Shown here piece after piece: positions 63,699 to 64,000 of a DNA stretch of 64,000 bases. Each line of letters begins with the position of its first letter. The stretch's first letter is position 1. This DNA is from CAVYUC01 sp963783085 (GTDB lineage Bacteria > Bacteroidota > Bacteroidia > Bacteroidales > Prolixibacteraceae), in assembly GCA_963783085.1 (NCBI GenBank), contig CAWAMJ010000006.1:124001-188000 (forward strand). Reading direction: 5' to 3'. The position numbers were made by a program, and so were the translations under genes. The notes beneath the pieces were generated by a model. The model made no database searches. It saw only the letters and a program-made list of their open reading frames with translations, and had not been told where the DNA came from.

Positions 63699-64000
63699 AT
63701 GCTGAAAGAGCTTTTAAAAATAATCTTGATAATGGTTTTCCTGGCGTTGGTTATTCAAACCAACGCACAGGAAACCATTCCTTTAAACTCTTTCCATTCA
63801 TTCAGTGTGAAAGGAGAAATAAATTTTTCCTACTCCTGGTGGTTTGAAGATGAATCCGGTACACGTATGTATTTTACTTCGAAAATTAATTCCACAGAGG
63901 AATATTCCTGGACCACCGAAGGAAATTACATGCTCTATGTTCAGGCCACGGATGATAACGGCTGTCAGTCGGAGGTTATTTCAAAACCATTTGTTGTAAA
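63699..64000 (+). CDS. exported adhesin-like protein, 3' end outside the window
   Basis: It starts 8 bases after the previous stop and remains open to the window end. Signal peptide MLKELLKIILIMVFLALVIQ cut near NAQE, then FSVKGEINFSYSWWFEDESG, TSKINSTEEYSWTTEGNYML and QATDDNGCQSEVISKPF, the same PKD-like pattern (YSW ... G-Y/I-Y-L ... D-NGC) as the preceding gene. In this phylum such genes are often followed by T9SS type-B proteins and PorP/SprF, but that lies beyond the window. Confidence 0.75.
   Translation, partial: MLKELLKIILIMVFLALVIQTNAQETIPLNSFHSFSVKGEINFSYSWWFEDESGTRMYFTSKINSTEEYSWTTEGNYMLYVQATDDNGCQSEVISKPFVV

Noticed and set aside
1..64000. tRNA, rRNA, CRISPR array and insertion sequences
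   Set aside because: No cloverleaf, repeat-spacer series or transposase gene was seen by eye; a covariance search (tRNAscan/Rfam) would settle it.

Overview
The window comes from a Bacteroidota genome. Supporting signs are PorZ of the type IX secretion system, TonB-dependent and BACON lipoproteins, DUF4252, DUF4270, DUF4296 and DUF3570 families, SprB and HYR repeats, and promoters of the TTTG - N19-21 - TAnnTTTG type. Shine-Dalgarno sequences are weak or absent. The carbohydrate-enzyme content (GH127, GH33, GH97, SASA esterase) suggests a free-living polysaccharide degrader. A Marinilabiliales or Prolixibacteraceae-like member is my guess from general resemblance, not a proven placement. I saw no rRNA, tRNA, CRISPR array or insertion sequence.

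Layout. 1-2.5 kb: an ApbE flavin transferase, a Cys/Gly-tailed DUF4266 lipoprotein and a DUF3570 outer-membrane protein form one operon, the last one frameshifted. 2.5-13 kb: methyltransferase-like membrane protein, GH127, racemase, DoxX, RdgB, PorZ-RecO, and an AmmeMemoRadiSam B-A fusion. 13-18.4 kb: lipoproteins, dCMP deaminase with an S41 protease, SASA esterase, NadA. 18.5-23.3 kb: an Oar-like TonB-dependent receptor with a BACON/OB-fold lipoprotein in place of SusD. 24-27.3 kb: exported LExWM-repeat protein, PadR and PspC operon, then DUF4252.

27.5-46.8 kb is mostly housekeeping: MBL hydrolase, rhodanese lipoprotein, MscS channel, PPDK-regulatory kinase, penicillin acylase, radical SAM protein, amidohydrolase-DUF4296, RadA with a heptose adenylyltransferase, PanD-PanC divergent from a single-domain glycogen-synthase-like protein and DUF4270, then creatininase-like protein and GH33 sialidase. 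47-52.5 kb holds a DEAD-box helicase, TfoX-IMPase, and FG-GAP and serine-hydrolase genes sharing a symmetric divergent promoter.

52.8-64 kb is the accessory and damaged part. It has an intact HicB-HicA pair, a frameshifted MtaA-type protein, a twice-frameshifted LytS kinase with an intact LytTR regulator, an antitoxin whose RelE/ParE partner is destroyed, a frameshifted GH97, and a run of exported adhesin-like proteins (SprB, HYR) ending in a partial gene. The frameshifts cluster between 54.3 and 62 kb. Several are one-base changes in homopolymers, so unpolished sequence is as likely as gene decay. The RelE-like gene, with a nonsense codon and a deletion, looks truly decayed. The most interesting candidates for undescribed biology are the ApbE-DUF4266-DUF3570 cassette, the LExWM-PadR-PspC operon, the TonB receptor/BACON-OB pair and the adhesin-like cluster at the right end.
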